From Pseudomonadales bacterium (lineage in GTDB: Bacteria; Pseudomonadota; Gammaproteobacteria; Pseudomonadales; UBA7239), in the NCBI GenBank assembly GCA_041395665.1, contig JAWLAB010000003.1, positions 310,001-374,000 on the forward strand: DNA of 64,000 nucleotides, read 5' to 3'. Position numbers and translations under genes: made by a program. Below the pieces are notes generated by a model. It had not been told where the DNA came from. It did no database searches and saw only the letters and a list, made by a program, of their open reading frames with translations. Below, piece after piece: positions 30,971 to 41,654 of this stretch (its first letter is position 1; every line of letters begins with the position of its first letter).

Positions 30971-31957
30971 ATGCGTAACGAACACCCCTTCGCGCAGTAC
31001 ATCAAGATTCTCGGTAAAGGAAAAAAAAGCACGCGTTCGCTGACGCGCGAAGAAGCACGAACCGCGTTTGCCATGATTTTGCGCAGCGAAGCCGAACCGA
31101 TACACATTGGCGCGTTTTTGATGCTACTGCGCGTCAATGAAGAAAGTGCGGATGAATTGACGGGATTTCTGGAAGCCTGCCGTGACTATCTCGCTGCACC
31201 CTCGGACATCGAAGTGGATTTGGATTGGTCCTCCTGCGCGGGCAAACGCAAACATTTGCCGTGGTTTATTCTCAGCGCGCTGTTGCTCGCAGAAAACGGC
31301 ATTCGTGTTTTTATGCACGGCAATGACGGTCACTCCAGCGAACGAATTTACACAGAAAATTGTTTCCGTGCGTTAGGTTTACCCATTGCACAAAGTTGGC
31401 AACAAGTTTCTACCGCGCTCGACACACACAGTCTGTGCTTTTTTCCGTTGCGCACTTGGTTTCCTGAATTGCAGCACTTGATTGATCTGCGCAAAACACT
31501 GGGCTTGCGCTCTACCGCGCACACCATGGCGCGCTTGATCAATCCACTCAACGCATTGTGCTCAGTGCAAGGCATTTTTCATCCACCTTATGCAGAAAGT
31601 TGCGCGCAAGCGAATTTTTTACTCGCACAACCCAATGCACTGACCATCAAAGGCGACAGCGGCGAATTTGAATATCGTCCAGAAGCCGACTGCAAACTAT
31701 TTTTGGTGCACAACGGTGAACGCTTACAAGAGTCGTGGCCGCGTTTTTTTGCCGACAAACAAGAGCCAGAAGAGTTTTTTGATCCCATGCGCTTGTGCCA
31801 TGTTTGGCGCGGCACCGATAGTGACAGCTACGGCGAAGCTGCTGTAATCGGCACCACAGCGCTGACACTGCGTGCCATGAATCGCGAGCCGGATCACACC
31901 AGTGCTTGGGCTTTGGCCACGCAGCTTTGGCAAAACAGAAACCGCGATAGACTTTGA
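30971..31957 (+). CDS. TrpD2/YbiB-like protein of the anthranilate phosphoribosyltransferase fold
   Basis: 328 residues. The N-terminal helical domain (YIKILGKGKKSTRSLTREEA) and the larger alpha/beta domain match the glycosyltransferase family 3 proteins annotated TrpD2 or YbiB. The glycine-rich phosphoribosyl-pyrophosphate loop of true TrpD is replaced by SCAGKRKHLPW and HGNDGHSSER. In studied homologues the protein binds nucleic acid and not anthranilate, so it should not be called tryptophan biosynthesis. It overlaps no neighbour. The next gene starts 31 bases later. Confidence 0.82.
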   Translation: MRNEHPFAQYIKILGKGKKSTRSLTREEARTAFAMILRSEAEPIHIGAFLMLLRVNEESADELTGFLEACRDYLAAPSDIEVDLDWSSCAGKRKHLPWFILSALLLAENGIRVFMHGNDGHSSERIYTENCFRALGLPIAQSWQQVSTALDTHSLCFFPLRTWFPELQHLIDLRKTLGLRSTAHTMARLINPLNALCSVQGIFHPPYAESCAQANFLLAQPNALTIKGDSGEFEYRPEADCKLFLVHNGERLQESWPRFFADKQEPEEFFDPMRLCHVWRGTDSDSYGEAAVIGTTALTLRAMNREPDHTSAWALATQLWQNRNRDRL

Positions 31958-31988
31958 TCTTACACTGTCACAAATAATCAGGCGCAGC

Positions 31989-33422
31989 ATGAAAAAAACA
32001 ATGTCCGCTCAAACGATGAAGCCACAAGTAACTTTTTACGGTGCTGCACGCACTGTCACTGGTTCGTGCCATCTGGTTGAAGCCAATGGCAGACGCATCC
32101 TTTTAGACTGCGGGCTACAACAAGGCGAGAAAAGTGAAAAACGCCAAATTGAAAATGCCTTCCCATTTGATTTTGAACCATCAAGCATTGACACCGTTAT
32201 TTTATCGCACGCGCATCTTGACCACTCAGGTATGCTGCCACGCCTCGTGCATGAAGGATTTAATGGAGCGATTCACTGCACACCTGGCACAAAAAATCTC
32301 CTACATATTCTGTTAATGGATTCTCTCCATCTCTACTTAAAAGATTTGGAATATGAAAACTTACGCCGTGCACGCGCAGGTAAAAAACCGCTAACACCGC
32401 TTTATGAAGAACGCGATGTCAAGCGTGTTTTTGATTTATGCGAACGCTGTGATTATTGTCAACAACGCGACATAGGCGATGGGATAACGATGTCCCTGCA
32501 TGATGCAGGACACATTTTAGGTTCATCGATTGTGGAATTAAAAATCAATCATGAAAATAAGATACATACCCTAGTTTTTTCAGGCGATTTAGGTAACGAC
32601 CATATCTCGTTAATGAATAACCCAGTACAAGTAAATCACGCCGACATTGTTTTATTAGAAAGCACTTACGGCGACAGAAATCATCGTAGTTTTGATGACA
32701 CGCTTATAGAGTTTGAGAAAATTTTACAACAAGCACAGCACGATAGAGGCAATATTCTGATTCCCGCGTTTGCAGTTGGGCGCACACAGGAGCTGATTTT
32801 TCAACTGGGCAAGTTGTATCATCAAGGAAAATTAAAAAACTGGTTAGTCTTTCTTGATAGCCCTATGGGTAGTGCAGTCACAGACATTTATTCACACAGC
32901 CAGCATCGTCTTGATGCTGAAGATATGGCGTTATTAAAGAAATACAAAAGCCGCAGCCTAACGGACTTTCTCCCCTGCCTCAGCATTACAGAATCTGTTG
33001 AAGATTCTATGGCCATCAACCGCATAAAGAGTGGCGCAATTATTATTGCAGGCAGCGGCATGTGTACCGGCGGGCGTATTCGTCACCATCTTAAACATCG
33101 CCTATGGCAAACGAATACACATATTCTTTTTACTGGCTATCAAGCCAATGGCACCCTCGGTCGTATCCTTGTCAATAAAGCACGCACGGTAAAGTTATTT
33201 GGCCAGCCCATCGCAGTGCGCGCAAAAATTCACACATTGGGCGGCTTCTCCGCACATGCAGATCAAAATCAATTACTAGGTTGGGCGATGCAATTTAATA
33301 ACAAGCCACACTTTTGTTTGGTGCATGGAGAAGAAAATTCATTGACTGCCTTACAGCAGGAACTAGTCAATCGCAAGCGTGATGTCACAATAGCTGATCT
33401 CGGTTCTACAGTTCGTTTTTAA
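31989..33422 (+). CDS. Beta-CASP metallo-hydrolase, RNA-processing type
   Basis: 477 residues from the ATG at 31989; other ATGs at 32001 and 32016 are possible. The metallo-beta-lactamase core has SHAHLDHSGMLPRL, a later DAGHILGSS His and a SGDLGN Asp. A beta-CASP insert has PAFAVGRTQEL, and a C-terminal KH-like RMMBL region has GGFSAHADQ. This family includes YSH1/RNase J relatives that cut or trim RNA. Catalytic metal ligands all look intact. The target RNA is unknown. Confidence 0.87.
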   Translation: MKKTMSAQTMKPQVTFYGAARTVTGSCHLVEANGRRILLDCGLQQGEKSEKRQIENAFPFDFEPSSIDTVILSHAHLDHSGMLPRLVHEGFNGAIHCTPGTKNLLHILLMDSLHLYLKDLEYENLRRARAGKKPLTPLYEERDVKRVFDLCERCDYCQQRDIGDGITMSLHDAGHILGSSIVELKINHENKIHTLVFSGDLGNDHISLMNNPVQVNHADIVLLESTYGDRNHRSFDDTLIEFEKILQQAQHDRGNILIPAFAVGRTQELIFQLGKLYHQGKLKNWLVFLDSPMGSAVTDIYSHSQHRLDAEDMALLKKYKSRSLTDFLPCLSITESVEDSMAINRIKSGAIIIAGSGMCTGGRIRHHLKHRLWQTNTHILFTGYQANGTLGRILVNKARTVKLFGQPIAVRAKIHTLGGFSAHADQNQLLGWAMQFNNKPHFCLVHGEENSLTALQQELVNRKRDVTIADLGSTVRF

Positions 33423-33436
33423 CCTATTGGACAAGC

Positions 33437-34522
33437 ATGACTATCGCCGGAATAAAGCCTGAGTTATATACACAACAGCTCAGCGATAAAGCCGTAAGAC
33501 TACAAAGCTTACTACAACCTTTTTCCGCACCGGCATTGGAAGTGTTCTCCTCACTTCCGCTGCACTACCGTATGCGTGCAGAGTTTCGCTTTTGGCAGGA
33601 AAAAGACGACTGTTTTTTTGCCATGACCGATGCCGAAAAGAATATCGTGCGCGTCGATCAATTTCCTATTGCCTGCCAACAAATCAATACTTTGATGCCT
33701 GCGTTACTCTCGAACATACACAACAATGAAATCCTGCGTCGAAAATTATTTCAGGTGGATTTTTTAGCGGCCACCACAGGCGATGCCGTGATTACACTGA
33801 CCTATCACAAGCCTGTAGATACAGTGTGGCAGAAAGAAGCTGAAACACTGCAAACCACCTTGGGATGTTCAATCATTGGTCGTAGTCGCGGTAAAAAATT
33901 GGTGGCGGGCAATGATTTCGTTACCGAACAATTCCGTGTTAACAACGAAACTTTTACCCAACAACAACCCGAATCTGCGTTTAGCCAACCCAATGCTGCC
34001 GTCAATCAACACATGCTGCATTGGGCGCATAAGCACGCTCACAATTTCGGCGGTGATTTTTTAGAGCTGTATTGCGGCAATGGTAATTTCACGCTGCCGC
34101 TGTCGCGCTGTTTCAATAAAGTGTTGGCGACTGAAGTTTCCAAAGCGTCAATCAAAGCCTTAGAACACAATGTTGCGATGAATCACTGCGACAACATCGC
34201 TTTAGCGCGTTTATCCAGCGAAGAGTTCACGCAAGCACTGCGCGGCGATCGCCCTTTTCGTCGCCTTGCGCATCTCAACCTTGCCGATTATCAATTCAGC
34301 ACCGTATTGGTTGATCCACCGCGCGCCGGTTTGGATGACGATACCTGCCAACTCATACAGCGCTTCGATCATATTCTTTACATTTCTTGCAACCCAGAAA
34401 CACTGGCACATAACCTGCAAACACTCTGTCGCACACATCACATCAAACACGCCGCACTGTTTGATCAATTTCCTTACACACACCACATGGAATGCGGCAT
34501 TGTGCTAGAGAAAAAACTTTGA
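33437..34522 (+). CDS. trmA: tRNA (uracil-54-C5)-methyltransferase TrmA
   Basis: 361 residues, the TrmA length without a TRAM or Fe-S domain. SAM binding is at LYCGNGNFTLPL. VDPPRAGLDD and the nucleophile Cys in YISCNPETLAHNL are present, and the catalytic Glu lies in HHMECGIVL near the end. It makes ribothymidine in the T loop of tRNA. It starts 14 bases after the beta-CASP gene. Confidence 0.95.
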   Translation: MTIAGIKPELYTQQLSDKAVRLQSLLQPFSAPALEVFSSLPLHYRMRAEFRFWQEKDDCFFAMTDAEKNIVRVDQFPIACQQINTLMPALLSNIHNNEILRRKLFQVDFLAATTGDAVITLTYHKPVDTVWQKEAETLQTTLGCSIIGRSRGKKLVAGNDFVTEQFRVNNETFTQQQPESAFSQPNAAVNQHMLHWAHKHAHNFGGDFLELYCGNGNFTLPLSRCFNKVLATEVSKASIKALEHNVAMNHCDNIALARLSSEEFTQALRGDRPFRRLAHLNLADYQFSTVLVDPPRAGLDDDTCQLIQRFDHILYISCNPETLAHNLQTLCRTHHIKHAALFDQFPYTHHMECGIVLEKKL

Positions 34523-34532
34523 GGATTACTCG

Positions 34533-35429
34533 ATGAGAAGCGAAGTCACACTGCAACAAATTCGCGAAGAAATAAAAGCCATGCGCGCAGAAAAACGCAG
34601 CTTGGAAGGCAATCGCGCTTTTATGGATAGTGGCTGGGAAAATGCCGAGTATCCAGAGTGCGTACAATTCTCACCGTTTGATGCCAACGGCATACACGCG
34701 GAAGCGGTTTTTATTGGCGAGCGCGACAACAGTAAAATACTGATCATGCACTGCCACGGCGGTGGTTATGCAGTCGGCTCAACACTATCTCACCGTCCAC
34801 TAGCAGCACAATTAGCTAACGCCTGCGATGCCACCGTCATTACTTTTAATTTTCGTCGCGCGCCTGAACATCGTTTTCCTTGCGCGCTGGAAGATGCACT
34901 CACGGTGTATCGTTTTTTATTACAAACACACGACAGCAAAAAAATAGTGATTAGCGGTGATTCTGGCGGAGGCAGTTTAGCGTTTGCCACAGCACTGCAA
35001 ATTCGCGATTTGGATTTACCTGCGCCTGCGGCTTTGCTTGGGTTATCGGCGTGGGTCGACTTTGCTTGCGAGGGAAATACTTTTGAAATCAACAAACCAA
35101 AAGATTTATCCGGCAATCGCGGCGGTTTGATGATGATGGCGATGTCTTATGCCGGCAAAGACAATCTGAAAAATCCGCTAGTCTCACCGCTGTACGCCGA
35201 GAGTTTAGCCAATCTTCCGCCGACGCTGTTACAAGTCGGCACAGCAGAAACTTTATTGGATGATTCGCGCCGCTTTGCGGAAAAACTGCGTGCACACGGC
35301 ACTGCAGTGACGCTAGAAGAATGGCCAGACATGATTCATGTCTGGCACGCATTTTATTCGCGCTTACCGGAAGGCAGAGCAGCGATTGCTGCAATTGCAC
35401 GCTGGTTGCGTCAAACCATATCGGGATAA
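34533..35429 (+). CDS. Alpha/beta hydrolase, hormone-sensitive lipase family esterase
   Basis: 298 residues. The oxyanion motif is HGGG (75-78), the nucleophile is Ser144 in SGDSGGGS, the likely acid is Asp in TLLDDSRR, and the His is in DMIHVWH. The N-terminal cap helix is short. It is a cytoplasmic carboxylesterase or lipase of the HSL (group IV) type. It starts 10 bases after trmA with a GAGG site. It overlaps fabY by 19 bases in convergent orientation. Confidence 0.87.
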   Translation: MRSEVTLQQIREEIKAMRAEKRSLEGNRAFMDSGWENAEYPECVQFSPFDANGIHAEAVFIGERDNSKILIMHCHGGGYAVGSTLSHRPLAAQLANACDATVITFNFRRAPEHRFPCALEDALTVYRFLLQTHDSKKIVISGDSGGGSLAFATALQIRDLDLPAPAALLGLSAWVDFACEGNTFEINKPKDLSGNRGGLMMMAMSYAGKDNLKNPLVSPLYAESLANLPPTLLQVGTAETLLDDSRRFAEKLRAHGTAVTLEEWPDMIHVWHAFYSRLPEGRAAIAAIARWLRQTISG

Positions 35430-37333
35430 TCGGCTTCCGTTGGCAATTCAATTTCTTTGTCGAAGCCTGGAATTTTTACTGCGCTCTGACTGATTGCAAT
35501 TTCTTCACACGGCACAACATTGTGATCGAATAAGTAGATAGGTTTTGCTGCTCCGCGCACAGAATCTTGATCGTATTTGGCTGCGGTTACAGACACTTTT
35601 TCATTGGCTGCTTGCCAAGACTTCATTGCCGCAGCGCCGTGTTTTTTCTGCAACATTTTCTTAACGACATGCGGCGCAAAAACCGTCGCTGGTGCATTAT
35701 TGCCACCAAAACCTTTGGCGTTAATCAGTGCCACATCCATGCCTTCGCTGCCCACATCTAAATCCGCTGGCGAAATATGCAAATGCGACGCGTGAACATC
35801 AGCGGCTGCTTTATCGATGGTTTTAATACCGGGGATTAAACCGTACTGCCACACACCCAGTGACGCAGTAATTTGATCACCCGCGGCGCTACCAATGGAA
35901 TGACCGAGAAACGCTTTCATGGCAGCAACGGGCCATTTTTTCATGCCAAACGCTTTGGCTGCTTCATTCAAAATATGTGATTCCGTGACACGATTTTGCG
36001 GCGTACTAGAGCCGTGCGCTTGCACAAAACTGCGCTGTGCGACCGCTTCATCACCCAGCAGTGCGCGCGCCGAAGCCAGCGCTTTCGCCATCGTGATGTA
36101 GTTGCCGGCCCCTGGTGCAGAAATCGATTTTTTGTGACCGTCGGCATTCACAAACACATTGCCCACCGCTCCAAAAATTTGCGCGCCCATTTCTACCGCT
36201 AAAGCATCATCCATCAAAATAATAAATTGCGAAGATTCCGCCAAAGTGAAGCCACAATTCTCACCGAAAGGTCGACTGGCGCGACGATGATTCGCCACAT
36301 CGCTGCCATCAATTTTTTTCAAACCGTCATCAGTGGCCAGCGCGCCCATTGCGTCGTAGCCATCAATAACTTCCGGCATGATCGGCGCTTCACTGGTGCC
36401 GACCATCACCACGCGGCGGCGACCGCTGCGAATATCGTCCACACCCATACGCAAGTTGTACAAGAAAGTGGCGCACGCCCCTGCTGCTGTGCCTGTGCTG
36501 CCGACCGAGCCCAAAATATAGGCGTTGACGAAATCAGCTGGCATTTCACAAAAGCCTAAAGCGCACTGTTTGGATGTCACGCGCTTGCCCATCAAACGCG
36601 ACTGCATCATGCCGCCTGAGCCGCTGGTGTCGAGCTGGCTCATGGCACTGCCCGCGTACACTGCTACTTTGTCTGGCGATACGCGTTTCATCACCTCCGC
36701 CCACGAAATACCCATGCTGTTCACGGCATCAGAGGCAGCGTAAACCGTCATCTTCAAACCGCGCGGATGGTGGTGCGAGTTGTACAGCGCCCCCGGATCA
36801 AAGCCAGCCGGCAACATGCCAGCCGCCTGCACACCATAAGTGCGCTGGCTAGGCACCAGCACATCGCAACTGCCGGTGATTTCCACGCGCACTTGTTTGC
36901 CATCTTCCAGCGGCGTGACGCGCCAGTTGGCGGGCAGAGGCTCAGGCAATTGGCGCTCGGTAGTCAGAAAGCTGACGGGAGCATCCGATGAGGACAGCGT
37001 CATGCTTTTTTGCCACGGCGCTTCATCGACAGAAAAGAAAGAAGGTTCGATGCGGCGCACCAGCGAACCTGTCTGTACATCATCGGCAAAACGCGCCGCC
37101 AACTCTGCGGCGCTGTAATGGCTGCCCGCAGCATCGAGGTAGCTATCGGCACCGTAAGTGCTGTCGCTGTTGTGCGTGGCGAGGTTCATCAGCGTCGCCA
37201 AACCCACCACGGTTTCCTGCCGCGCTGTTTCCGGCAAGCTCTCTAACACCATGCGGCGATAGGCATGATGCGAGGACGCGCGCCCCGCTGCATTGATCCC
37301 ACCGAAACCGACAATCACGGGCAACAAAGACAT
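35411..37333 (-). CDS. fabY: Beta-ketoacyl synthase, FabY-type
   Basis: 640 residues from the ATG at 37333; a TTG six codons earlier is unlikely. The length and N-terminus (PVIVGFGGINAAGRASSHHAY) match the Pseudomonas FabY family, much longer than FabB/F. The thiolase-fold nucleophile Cys is in AAGACATFL, with catalytic His in VQAHGSSTPQN and FLGHSIGSAAGD. It starts fatty-acid synthesis by condensing acetyl-CoA with malonyl-ACP. It is transcribed away from a GlxA-type regulator across a gap of about 110 bases. Confidence 0.87.
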   Translation of the reverse strand: MSLLPVIVGFGGINAAGRASSHHAYRRMVLESLPETARQETVVGLATLMNLATHNSDSTYGADSYLDAAGSHYSAAELAARFADDVQTGSLVRRIEPSFFSVDEAPWQKSMTLSSSDAPVSFLTTERQLPEPLPANWRVTPLEDGKQVRVEITGSCDVLVPSQRTYGVQAAGMLPAGFDPGALYNSHHHPRGLKMTVYAASDAVNSMGISWAEVMKRVSPDKVAVYAGSAMSQLDTSGSGGMMQSRLMGKRVTSKQCALGFCEMPADFVNAYILGSVGSTGTAAGACATFLYNLRMGVDDIRSGRRRVVMVGTSEAPIMPEVIDGYDAMGALATDDGLKKIDGSDVANHRRASRPFGENCGFTLAESSQFIILMDDALAVEMGAQIFGAVGNVFVNADGHKKSISAPGAGNYITMAKALASARALLGDEAVAQRSFVQAHGSSTPQNRVTESHILNEAAKAFGMKKWPVAAMKAFLGHSIGSAAGDQITASLGVWQYGLIPGIKTIDKAAADVHASHLHISPADLDVGSEGMDVALINAKGFGGNNAPATVFAPHVVKKMLQKKHGAAAMKSWQAANEKVSVTAAKYDQDSVRGAAKPIYLFDHNVVPCEEIAISQSAVKIPGFDKEIELPTEADYPDMV

Positions 37334-37446
37334 GGCGGCATACCCACACAATTTGAAATGGCGGTTAGTCTAATCTTGTTTCGCGGAAATCTAGCAGCCA
37401 AAATAGCCATCAGAGTAGTCATTCTAGCCATATTCGCAGCCACCCA

Positions 37447-38460
37447 ATGAAAGCCGCCTTTGTCCTTGTCGAACACATGCTCGCCACCAGCATGGCGCTT
37501 CCTGCTGAGATGCTGCACGCCGCGGCGGATTTGGCGCGGGCGCGTCAACATCACGGCAAACCTGATATCGAACTAAGTTTTGTCGCCACCCGCGCTGGGC
37601 TGTATACCAGCCGCAGCGGTGTGCCTTTGGTCGCCACGCACACGCTGGATGACACGCAGTACGACCTGATCTTCCTGCCCGCACTGTGGCGCAATCCGCA
37701 ACCGATTATTCGCCGTCACGCTGCGCTGCTGCCGTGGCTGCAACAGCAACATCGTCAAGGCGCGTTGATTGGTGCAGCCGGTACCGGCGTATGTTTTCTC
37801 GCTGCCAGTGGTTTACTGGATCACCGCCCTGCAACAACGCATTGGTTTTATTTGGATGCGTTTACGCAACACTACCCTGCGGTGGATTTGAAGCCGCAAT
37901 ATTTGATTACACGCGCGGGCAATTTGTACTGCGCCGCTTCCATCAACGCCTTGGCGGATCTCACCGTGCATTTCATTCGCCATTTTTACGGCAGCAATAT
38001 CGCCGTGCATGTGGAACGACACTTTTCACACGAAGCGCGTAAATCTTATGAACAAGTGACTTATCGTGAAGATGATACCGAGCGACACAACGACGAGGAC
38101 ATTATTCAGATACAACTGTGGCTGCATCAGCACCAAACACAAGCGGTGATACTGTCCGATGTCGCCAAACAATTTGGCATGAGTTTGCGCAATTTTAATC
38201 GTCGGTTTTTAGCGGCAACAGGAAAAACACCGCTGCAATACTTGCAAGGATTACGCATTGAAGAAGGCCGCGATTTGCTCAATAACAGCAACCTCAGCAT
38301 CGCCGAAGTCGCCGAAAAAGTGGGCTATCAAGACAGCAAACATTTTGCACGCTTATTTCGCGACACTTTAGGCGTTACACCGCGCGACTATCGCCGCAGT
38401 GTGCGCAGTAAATTATTTTCTGTGGATCAAGCGCCAAGCAAAACGCTTTTAGCTGAATGA
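37447..38460 (+). CDS. GlxA-family AraC-type transcriptional regulator
   Basis: 337 residues. A DJ-1/PfpI-like N-terminal domain (AAFVLVEHMLATS, GAAGTGVCFLAASGLL) is followed by a C-terminal AraC DNA-binding domain with two helix-turn-helix motifs (LSDVAKQFGMSLRNFNRRF and IAEVAEKVGYQDSKHFARLFR). The ligand is unknown. It is divergent from fabY and could control it, but that is only positional. The 3' end overlaps the MFS gene by 34 bases, convergent. Confidence 0.88.
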   Translation: MKAAFVLVEHMLATSMALPAEMLHAAADLARARQHHGKPDIELSFVATRAGLYTSRSGVPLVATHTLDDTQYDLIFLPALWRNPQPIIRRHAALLPWLQQQHRQGALIGAAGTGVCFLAASGLLDHRPATTHWFYLDAFTQHYPAVDLKPQYLITRAGNLYCAASINALADLTVHFIRHFYGSNIAVHVERHFSHEARKSYEQVTYREDDTERHNDEDIIQIQLWLHQHQTQAVILSDVAKQFGMSLRNFNRRFLAATGKTPLQYLQGLRIEEGRDLLNNSNLSIAEVAEKVGYQDSKHFARLFRDTLGVTPRDYRRSVRSKLFSVDQAPSKTLLAE

Positions 38461-39626
38461 ATCCCTCTAACAAAAAAGGTGTTAGGCAAATAACGCCACA
38501 CCAAAACAAAAGCAGCCGCACAAATCAACGCCGAGGCAAAGAAAGGCCAAAAATACCCCCACTGCCAAACTGCACCACTCAATAACGCACCTAAAGAATT
38601 GCCAGCTCCATAACCCACCGCGCTGTAAAACGCCTGCGCCTTGCCCGATTGCTGAATAGCAAACAGCCTACGCACGGTTTCAATCGCACCCGCATGAAAA
38701 CCGGCAAAACTCAATGCATGCAAACACTGCGCAAACAGCATCACAGGCAATGATTGTGGGAAGTACGCCAGCAACAACCAACGCACCGTTGTAGCAGCCA
38801 AACAAAACAACAGCAGACTTCTCACACCATAAAATGGCAGCAAGCGATGCATGTACCAAAATAAAATCATTTCGGCGATGACACCCAAGCTCCACAACAA
38901 GCCAATCACGGTATGACTGTGTTGATACTGTTCCATCAACAAACTAAAAAAGGTGTAGTACGCACCGTGTGACAACACCATCAAAAAGCAAACAAAGAAA
39001 AATAGAGCGATGGATGGCTCTTTCAATCGCTGCCAAAAAGACACATCGCTGGTTAATGCTGCTGACTGTGCATCAAACTCCTCAGGATCGCGCACCGCAC
39101 AACTGCTCAAAAAAATAGCTAACAGCGCCAGCGTGACAAATACCGGGAAAAAAGAAATCGGTAGGCGATCAAACAACCAGCCTGCACTTGCCACGGCGAC
39201 AATAAAACCGAAAGACCCCCACAGCCGCACACGGCTGTATCGTTCTGGCGTTTTGCGCAAATACAGCAGCGTGACTGCTTCAAACTGTGCCAAAACCGCG
39301 TTCCAAAAAAAACTGTAGAGAAAAATAATGATCGCAAGCACCCAGAGGCTTTGGTGATAACGCACTAAAAATAAAAACGGCAACACAGCCATCAAACAGC
39401 CGAGGCGAATCACCGCCATGCGCCGACCGCTGTGATCGGCCAGCCAACCCCAAATATTGGGCGCGATAATTTTTGTACCCGCCATAACCGCAATCAAAAA
39501 ACCGATATGCCAAGCACTCAGACCGAGACTTTTCAGATACAGCGGGAAATAAGGCACCATGGTGCCCAACACAGAAAAATAAAAAAAATAAAAACCGGAC
39601 AGCCGCCAGTAAACGCTGACCTGCAC
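38427..39626 (-). CDS. MFS transporter, HcaT/LacY-like
   Basis: 399 residues with about 12 membrane helices. The start YWRLSGFYFFYFSVLGTMVPYFPLYL and the GWLADHSGRR loop fit the MFS_1_like group that includes HcaT and nucleoside permeases. The start is GTG, four bases after the aroC stop. The same prmB-aroC-MFS order is found in pseudomonads. The substrate is unknown. Confidence 0.85.
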   Translation of the reverse strand: MQVSVYWRLSGFYFFYFSVLGTMVPYFPLYLKSLGLSAWHIGFLIAVMAGTKIIAPNIWGWLADHSGRRMAVIRLGCLMAVLPFLFLVRYHQSLWVLAIIIFLYSFFWNAVLAQFEAVTLLYLRKTPERYSRVRLWGSFGFIVAVASAGWLFDRLPISFFPVFVTLALLAIFLSSCAVRDPEEFDAQSAALTSDVSFWQRLKEPSIALFFFVCFLMVLSHGAYYTFFSLLMEQYQHSHTVIGLLWSLGVIAEMILFWYMHRLLPFYGVRSLLLFCLAATTVRWLLLAYFPQSLPVMLFAQCLHALSFAGFHAGAIETVRRLFAIQQSGKAQAFYSAVGYGAGNSLGALLSGAVWQWGYFWPFFASALICAAAFVLVWRYLPNTFFVRGIHSAKSVLLGA

Positions 39627-39630
39627 GCAA

Positions 39631-40734
39631 TTATTCCGGTGCGCGCGCAGGAATTACCGGCGTAGGCATCACCACATCAAAATTTTGCGCACGATGACGC
39701 AGTGCATGATCCATCAACACCAGCGCGAGCATGGCTTCAGCAATCGGTGTGGCGCGAATACCTACACAAGGGTCGTGTCGCCCTTTGGTGATCACTTCCA
39801 CCGGATTGCCCTGCACATCAACGCTGCGGCCGGGCAGATGCAAACTGGAAGTCGGCTTGAGCGCGATATGCACACGAATATCTTGCCCCGTGGAAATACC
39901 GCCGAGTATGCCGCCCGCGTGGTTTGATAAAAAACCTTGCGGCGTGATTTCATCGCGATGTTCACTGCCGCGCTGCGCAATCGACGCAAAACCTGCGCCC
40001 ACTTCCACACCTTTTACTGCATTAATACTCATCATCGCGTGCGCAATATCGGCATCCAGTCGATCAAAAATAGGCTCACCCCAACCCGGCGGCAAACCTT
40101 CTGCCACCACAGAAATTTTTGCACCGATGGAATCGCCATCCTTGATCAACTGCTGCATATAAGTTTCTAAGGCAGGCACTTTTTCCGCATCAGGACAGAA
40201 AAAAGCGTTCTGCTCCACCACATCCCAGTTTTTGAAATCGACAGCAATCTCACCCAACTGACTGAGACAACCGCGCACGGTGACGCCGTATTTTTCCTGC
40301 AAATATTTTTTGGCAATCGCACCCGCTGCAACACGCATCGCCGTTTCGCGCGCCGATGAACGACCACCACCGCGATAATCGCGAAAACCGTATTTTTGGT
40401 TGTAGGTGTAATCGGCGTGACCCGGGCGAAACATATCTTTGATGTTGCCGTAATCTTTGGAGCGTTGATCCGTGTTTTCAATCAACAAACCAATCGGCGT
40501 ACCGGTAGTTTTTCCTTCAAACACACCCGATAAAATTTTGACGCGATCTTCTTCTCTGCGCTGCGTGGTGTAACGCGAAGTACCGGGTTTGCGACGATCG
40601 AGATCCAACTGCAAATCGTCTTCGCAGAGCGACATCCCCGGTGGGCAGCCATCGACAATACAACCCAAGGCAAGACCGTGGCTTTCGCCAAAAGTTGTCA
40701 CCGTAAATAATTTGCCGAAACTATTGCCGGACAT
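39631..40734 (-). CDS. aroC: Chorismate synthase
   Basis: 367 residues starting [19 protein letters not shown], with the conserved [46 protein letters not shown] and GGISTGQDI segments. It converts EPSP to chorismate using reduced FMN, the last shikimate step. It feeds TrpFBA and other aromatic pathways. It sits between prmB and the MFS gene. Confidence 0.97.
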   Translation of the reverse strand: MSGNSFGKLFTVTTFGESHGLALGCIVDGCPPGMSLCEDDLQLDLDRRKPGTSRYTTQRREEDRVKILSGVFEGKTTGTPIGLLIENTDQRSKDYGNIKDMFRPGHADYTYNQKYGFRDYRGGGRSSARETAMRVAAGAIAKKYLQEKYGVTVRGCLSQLGEIAVDFKNWDVVEQNAFFCPDAEKVPALETYMQQLIKDGDSIGAKISVVAEGLPPGWGEPIFDRLDADIAHAMMSINAVKGVEVGAGFASIAQRGSEHRDEITPQGFLSNHAGGILGGISTGQDIRVHIALKPTSSLHLPGRSVDVQGNPVEVITKGRHDPCVGIRATPIAEAMLALVLMDHALRHRAQNFDVVMPTPVIPARAPE

Positions 40735-40775
40735 GCGCTATTTCCTCTTTGAGCCGCACATTATACGGGAAGGGT

Positions 40776-41654
40776 TTATAGGCTTTCAGCGTGTTGGCGC
40801 AGTTCAGCAGCCGTCAGCATAAACACACCATCGCCACCGTTTTGAAAATCCAACCACACAAAAGGCACCATTGGAAAAGCGTTTTCCAGCGCCTCGGCAC
40901 TGTTGCCCACTTCCACAATCAACACGCCGTCATCAGATAAATGCAATAACGCCTCGCGCAATAAACGCCGCGTGAAATCCAAACCGTCAAAGCCAGAAGC
41001 CAACGCCAATTCCGGCTCGTGGCGATATTCGTCCGGCAAATCCGCCATATCTTGCACATCGACATAGGGCGGATTGCAGACGATCAAGTCATAGCGCCGC
41101 CCTGCTAAGCCCGCAAATAAATCTGAAGCAACGCATTGCACGCGATCCTGCACACCGTGCTGCGCGACATTGATGGCAGCGACCGCCAGCGCATCAGCAG
41201 AAATATCCGCCGCATCCACCTGCGCTTCCGGAAAAGCCAAGGCGCAAGCAATCGCAATACATGCGCTGCCACAACACAAATCCAAAATGCGCTGTGGCTC
41301 TTTTTGCAGCCAAGGATAAAAACCTTCATCGATCAACTCACCCAAGGGTGAGCGCGGAATCAACACACGGCGATCGACATAAAACGGCAGACCGCAAAAC
41401 CACGCCTGCTGCGTGAGATACGGCGTAGGAATGCGCTGCACGATGCGCTGTTCTCGCACGGCGCATAATTGTTCCAACTCCGAAGCAGACAGTACACGCT
41501 GCAATACATCGGGCGATGCATCAAACGCAATATTGAGCAGCGGCAGCGTCAGATGCAGCGCCTCATCCCAACTGTTATCCGTGCCATGCCCTAAAAACAC
41601 GCCCGACTGCTCAATCTGCTGCGCAGTTTCCTGTAACCAGTCTTGCAAATTCAT
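40776..41654 (-). CDS. prmB: Ribosomal protein L3 N5-glutamine methyltransferase
   Basis: 292 residues from the ATG at 41654; a TTG one codon earlier is the other option. It has a helical N-domain and a SAM-binding domain with LDLCCGSACIAI, and the NPPYVD motif that holds the target glutamine. PrmB, not PrmC, is indicated by the LIPRSPLGELI segment and by its place before aroC. It methylates ribosomal protein L3. Confidence 0.92.
   Translation of the reverse strand: MNLQDWLQETAQQIEQSGVFLGHGTDNSWDEALHLTLPLLNIAFDASPDVLQRVLSASELEQLCAVREQRIVQRIPTPYLTQQAWFCGLPFYVDRRVLIPRSPLGELIDEGFYPWLQKEPQRILDLCCGSACIAIACALAFPEAQVDAADISADALAVAAINVAQHGVQDRVQCVASDLFAGLAGRRYDLIVCNPPYVDVQDMADLPDEYRHEPELALASGFDGLDFTRRLLREALLHLSDDGVLIVEVGNSAEALENAFPMVPFVWLDFQNGGDGVFMLTAAELRQHAESL

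Noticed and set aside
30971..31957. Annotating this gene as trpD (anthranilate phosphoribosyltransferase)
   Set aside because: The PRPP-binding glycine-rich loop is not conserved and the sequence fits the YbiB/TrpD2 branch.
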